A stretch of 64,000 nucleotides of DNA from Arcobacter sp. GTDB taxonomy: Bacteria; Campylobacterota; Campylobacteria; Campylobacterales; Arcobacteraceae. The stretch is from positions 72,222 through 136,221 of the forward strand of contig JAIFNA010000001.1 in the NCBI GenBank assembly GCA_020048055.1. Reading direction: 5' to 3'. Each line of letters starts with the position of its first letter. Position 1 is the stretch's first letter. The position numbers and the translations under genes were made by a program. Below the pieces are notes generated by a model. It saw nothing but the letters and a program-made list of their open reading frames with translations. It searched no databases and was not told where the DNA came from. Positions 60,668-64,000 of this stretch are shown in pieces.

Positions 60668-61020
60668 GTGATGGCAAAGATGTTGTATATGACTATAGTG
60701 GCACAGATACTATCTCATTTGATAATACAGTTTCAAAATCAAATATTGCTTTTTATCTACAAAATAATAATAATTTGACAGTTCAGTATTCAGTCAATGA
60801 TAGCATTAATGTATCATTGTGGAAAAATACAGAAAATAAGATCGAGAAGATTCAATTATCAGATGGTAATTATCTATCTTCAACAGATGTTGATAAACTT
60901 ATCCAATCGATGACAGCATATTCAATAGATAAAGGTATAGCAATATCCAATGTGAATGATGTAAGTAAAAATGCAGAACTAATGACAATGATAAATAATA
61001 CTTGGCATAGGTCAGCATAA
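60661..61020 (+). pseudogene. C-terminal continuation of the RTX protein
   Basis: The frame from 60661 reads TIGDGKDVVYDYSGTDTISF and continues for 119 codons to WHRSA, ending two bases before hlyD. It carries the conserved post-RTX pattern (IEKIQLSDGNYLSSTDVDKL) and the uncleaved C-terminal secretion signal region. One missing T separates it from the main frame, so the intact protein would have about 1,211 residues. Confidence 0.75.
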
Positions 61021-61021
61021 T

Positions 61022-62323
61022 ATGAGTTGGTTTGATACAAAAGATAAGCATGATTTTCAACCTCTTTTGGTTGAAATAGAGCACAAGCCAACCTCTCCTT
61101 TGGGGAGAGTTCTTTTGTGGAGTTTGATAGTTTTTATGGTTATTTCACTACTTTGGCTTTTTTTAGCAAAAATAGATATTGTTGTAACAGCTAGAGGTAA
61201 AGTGATCCCTATGGGTGAGATTAAACTTTTACAGCCTATAGAAACAGGAACGATAAGTGGTATATTTGTTAAAGAAGGGATGAGAGTCAAAAAAGGTGAT
61301 GTTTTAATAGAGCTTGATCCATCAGTATCCTCCAGTGACTTTATTTCAAAACAAAAGAATCTTGATATGTTATCTCTTGAGATAGAAAGGCTAAATGCTT
61401 TAGTCTACGATAAACCATTTTTTCCATCAGCTACTGAAAATAGAGTCTCACAACAAATGCTGTACAATTCATCAAAAATAGCTTTTAAAAATCAACAAAA
61501 CAGTTTAAGAGATCAATTAGCACAAATTAAATCTCAAATTAATTCAGAAAAAGCTGAACAAAATAAGATTACTCAACTACTAGAAGCTACAAAACAAAAA
61601 GAGGCTAGACTAGAAAAAGTAAAAGACATTATTGCAAGACATGATTATGAAGATGTAACTAATAAAATCATAGACTACACAGAGCAAATAAATATTAAAG
61701 CATATACAATCATTGGATTACAAGAGAAAATAAATGAAATTAATCGTCAAATTGAACAAACTAAACAAGAGCATAAAAATAAATTATTAGAGGAATTTAC
61801 CCAAAAAACAAAAGAAGCAACCGTATTAAAAACTGAATTAAACGAAGTAAATTTTAGACAAACAAAACAAAAAATAATAGCTCCAGCAGATGGATTTATA
61901 GGAAAGATGTTTATTCATACTGTAGGTGGTGTAGTCACACCTGCTGAAAAGTTACTTACTTTGGTGCCTAGCAATGTTCCTCTTGTTATTAAAGCAACTG
62001 TTTTAAATCAAGATATAGGATTTATCGAAAATAATATGCCAGTTGCTATTAAAATTGATACTTTTGATTTCCAGAAATACGGACTAATTGATGGAAATGT
62101 TATACATATATCACAAGATTCTGTTGAAGATGAGAAACTAGGACCAATATATGATATTTTAATAAAACCTTCTAAAACATCATTGCTTATAGAGGGTGAA
62201 AACTTACAGATAACAGCTGGTATGAGTGTAAGTGCCGAGATGAAAGTCGGCAAAAGGAGAGTTATAGAGTTTTTTATATACCCAATAATAAAATATCTTG
62301 ATGAAGGAATGAGTGTAAAATAG
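61022..62323 (+). CDS. Type I secretion membrane-fusion protein, HlyD type
   Basis: The 433-residue protein has one N-terminal membrane helix (VLLWSLIVFMVISLLWLFLA), a lipoyl half-motif (ARGKVIPMGEIKLLQPIETG), a long coiled coil (about 90-280) and the second lipoyl half (IIAPADGFIGKMFIHTVGG VV region), ending in the beta-barrel domain. It links the ABC transporter to the outer-membrane channel. The ATG overlaps the RTX stop closely (TAATATG). Confidence 0.93.
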   Translation: MSWFDTKDKHDFQPLLVEIEHKPTSPLGRVLLWSLIVFMVISLLWLFLAKIDIVVTARGKVIPMGEIKLLQPIETGTISGIFVKEGMRVKKGDVLIELDPSVSSSDFISKQKNLDMLSLEIERLNALVYDKPFFPSATENRVSQQMLYNSSKIAFKNQQNSLRDQLAQIKSQINSEKAEQNKITQLLEATKQKEARLEKVKDIIARHDYEDVTNKIIDYTEQINIKAYTIIGLQEKINEINRQIEQTKQEHKNKLLEEFTQKTKEATVLKTELNEVNFRQTKQKIIAPADGFIGKMFIHTVGGVVTPAEKLLTLVPSNVPLVIKATVLNQDIGFIENNMPVAIKIDTFDFQKYGLIDGNVIHISQDSVEDEKLGPIYDILIKPSKTSLLIEGENLQITAGMSVSAEMKVGKRRVIEFFIYPIIKYLDEGMSVK

Positions 62324-62325
62324 TA

Positions 62326-63687
62326 ATGTTAACACATCAAGGTTTTAATAGTAAATATTTGTATGGTATTTTGTTTTTTCTTTATGCTCTTAGTTGTAGT
62401 GGGCAAACCATAACATATGAAGAGATGGTAGAAAATGCAATAATAAATTCCCCAAAATTGAAAATAGGACAAACAGATGTCAATATAGAACAAACAAACC
62501 TAGAAATATTGAATTCTAGCTTTTATCCACAAATAACAGCTGTATATGCAACTGAATATACAAAGAATTTGGATGAAAAAAGCCAAAATGTTTCTGTAGG
62601 AGAAATAAATGTTAATTCCAATACACAATATGATAATTCATTAGCTTTAAAATTAAACTATGAGTTATATGATTTTGGAGCAACAAATGAAAAAATAAAA
62701 GTTGGAAAACAAGAAGTTGCTGTAAAAGAGATAGGAATCTGCCTTGAAGAAATACGACTTAAAGAAGATATTTTAAACTATTACACGAAAGCTTTAAATT
62801 ATTTTATTGATATGACAATTTATAAAGAAGTTCGCTCGATAAAAAAACAGATTTATGATTATAAAACTCGCCTACAACAAGCTGGAATGAATTCAAATAT
62901 TGTGGTCTTAAATGAAGCAATAAGTTTAATTGATTTGGAAAATCAAATCGAACAAGCAAAAAATGACTATTTTATTAATCTACTAACCCTTAGTAAACTA
63001 TCATATACAAATTTGGATTTGAATGCCGTACAGTTGGTGCCTTTAAAGTTTGAAAATAGCAATAACGTTTTGGACGATATAAAATATGAGAATACATCAT
63101 TTGCTAAGCAATACCAAATAAAAATAACTCAAAAACAAAATGAGATTAATGCACTAAAATTTTCTAAGTACCCAGTTGTTTCTTTTACATCAAATTACTA
63201 TTATTACGGGTCTGACCAAAATAATTTTGAAACAAGCTACAAAGAATTAAAAAGAAATAACTGGAATAGTGGCTTCAATTTAAGATGGAATATCTTTGAT
63301 GGATTCAAAACAAATGGCGAACTAAAGAAATTAGAGTTTGAAAAAATAAGATTATTTTACGAATATGAACTTGCACAAAAAGAGTTTGAAGTAGAAATAT
63401 CTACACAAATACAAAATATAAATCAACACAAACAAATTTTAACAAATGAATTGCAAAGTTCCCAAATATCATATGAAATAGTAGATTCTAATAATTTACT
63501 AAGGGAAGAGGGTGCTATTGATGTGATAGTTCAATTAGAATCTAAAATAGATAAGTTAAATAAAGAAGCATCGACAAAGAAGACTACTAATAATTATAAT
63601 TATGACAATACATTATTGAAAATAAAGGCTATGAAAGACAGCGAATGTTTACTGCATAATAAAAATACGACAAATGGATGCAAATGA
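62326..63687 (+). CDS. TolC-family outer-membrane channel
   Basis: A signal peptide (LYGILFFLYALSCSG) precedes two TolC-type repeats: ITYEEMVENAIINSPKLKI, ENLEILNSSFYPQITAVYAT-like strands and FSKYPVVSFTSNYYYYGSD, with RWNIFDGFKTNGELKKLEFE. TolC proteins form the exit duct of type I systems. The C-terminus (ECLLHNKNTTNGCK) overlaps the next frame and may have been changed at a recombination junction. Confidence 0.86.
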   Translation: MLTHQGFNSKYLYGILFFLYALSCSGQTITYEEMVENAIINSPKLKIGQTDVNIEQTNLEILNSSFYPQITAVYATEYTKNLDEKSQNVSVGEINVNSNTQYDNSLALKLNYELYDFGATNEKIKVGKQEVAVKEIGICLEEIRLKEDILNYYTKALNYFIDMTIYKEVRSIKKQIYDYKTRLQQAGMNSNIVVLNEAISLIDLENQIEQAKNDYFINLLTLSKLSYTNLDLNAVQLVPLKFENSNNVLDDIKYENTSFAKQYQIKITQKQNEINALKFSKYPVVSFTSNYYYYGSDQNNFETSYKELKRNNWNSGFNLRWNIFDGFKTNGELKKLEFEKIRLFYEYELAQKEFEVEISTQIQNINQHKQILTNELQSSQISYEIVDSNNLLREEGAIDVIVQLESKIDKLNKEASTKKTTNNYNYDNTLLKIKAMKDSECLLHNKNTTNGCK

Positions 63688-64000
63688 TTTTACATATACA
63701 GAAGTTGGAAACACTTCAAATATAGAAGCAACAAATGGAAACTTACAGCTAAGTGCTAAAAACAACATTGATAATATTGGTGCAAAGCTAAGTGCTTCAA
63801 AAAACTTAACCTTAACATCAAGTGATGGTGATATAAATTTTAAAGCTTTAAAAACTGAGACAGGACACAACTTTTATTATGGTGGTGGATTTGATAAAGC
63901 TCAAGATACAGAACATCTCCCTGCTACTGCTAGTGGAGGGGAAAATATTATCCTCTCTTCAGGTAAAAATATAAACCTTGAAGCTGCTAAATTAAAAGCT
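63674..64000 (+). CDS. Filamentous haemagglutinin/CdiA-type repeat fragment (partial)
   Basis: An open frame from ATG 63674 runs off the window. It reads IEATNGNLQLSAKNNIDNIG and GGENIILSSGKNINLEAAKL, the repeat pattern of FHA/CdiA exoproteins with alternating GN-L and A-L turns. It has no signal or two-partner-secretion domain and overlaps the TolC end, so it looks like the inside of a larger gene fused here by recombination. Transport by this type I system is not expected. Confidence 0.72.
   Translation, partial: MDANDFTYTEVGNTSNIEATNGNLQLSAKNNIDNIGAKLSASKNLTLTSSDGDINFKALKTETGHNFYYGGGFDKAQDTEHLPATASGGENIILSSGKNINLEAAKLKA

Noticed and set aside
1..64000. tRNA genes, rRNA genes, riboswitches or an intact insertion sequence
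   Set aside because: None was recognised on either strand by eye. Short structured RNAs could still be missed without a covariance-model search.

Overview
The window is about 70% AT. It looks like part of a plasmid, or a plasmid-derived accessory region, from a Campylobacterota-type bacterium. The plasmid call rests on a Rep_3-type initiator (47225-48082), an iteron origin (48175-48897), a DnaB-like/RepA helicase, a ribbon-helix-helix protein and a ParA. The phylum is an inference from base composition, AAGGA-type ribosome binding sites and gene content. No rRNA, tRNA or intact transposase was recognised.

Layout. (1) 1-3404: a WYL-type regulator cut by the edge, a lipoprotein, an AAA ATPase and a RelE/RHH toxin-antitoxin pair. 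(2) 3455-22838: a CRISPR array of 29 repeats, two of them interrupted by an identical 79-bp element, then a nearly gapless minus-strand operon. In transcription order it encodes a WYL regulator, a Card1/Can2-like CARF nuclease, a membrane protein, a 41-aa zinc ribbon, Csx20, a second membrane protein, a RhuM-Fic protein, Cas6, Cas10, Cas7, Csx10, a Cas7-Cas7 fusion, Csx19, a TIGR03986-like RAMP, a CARF-HEPN ribonuclease, a 46-aa basic protein, a degenerate NYN/zinc-finger protein, a first Cas2, Cas1, a free-standing Cas1 N-domain, a second Cas2 and an MNT nucleotidyltransferase. This is a type III-D interference module with cyclic-oligoadenylate signalling and an unusual adaptation module. (3) 23000-32500: an intact NYN/zinc-finger paralogue, hipBA, small membrane-protein operons and a degenerate DUF4160/DUF2442 pair. 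(4) 32500-47000: a TOTE-like helicase remnant, lipoprotein and outer-membrane clusters divergent from three paralogous XRE repressors, AbiE, a HipA-like kinase and a Fic protein. (5) 47000-52000: replication and partition. (6) 52400-64000: lipoproteins, then a type I secretion system (HlyB, HlyD, TolC) around a large RTX protein, ending in a filamentous-haemagglutinin fragment.

How the parts fit. Array transcripts run on the minus strand. Cas6 should cut them to leave a 5' tag ending ATTGAAAC. The Cas7/Csx10/Cas10 complex should sense target RNA, Cas10 (GGDD intact, no HD domain) should make cyclic oligoadenylates, the CARF-HEPN and CARF-PD-(D/E)XK proteins should respond, and Csx20 is a candidate ring nuclease to switch the signal off. 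An 18-bp palindrome, ACGAA-N8-TTCGT, lies upstream of the CRISPR operon and of three small membrane-protein operons. It may define a regulon controlled by the WYL protein.

Caution. At least four genes (24315, 32585, 33783 and 57386) are broken in ways that adding one T to a T run would repair. Some apparent pseudogenes may therefore be sequencing or assembly errors.
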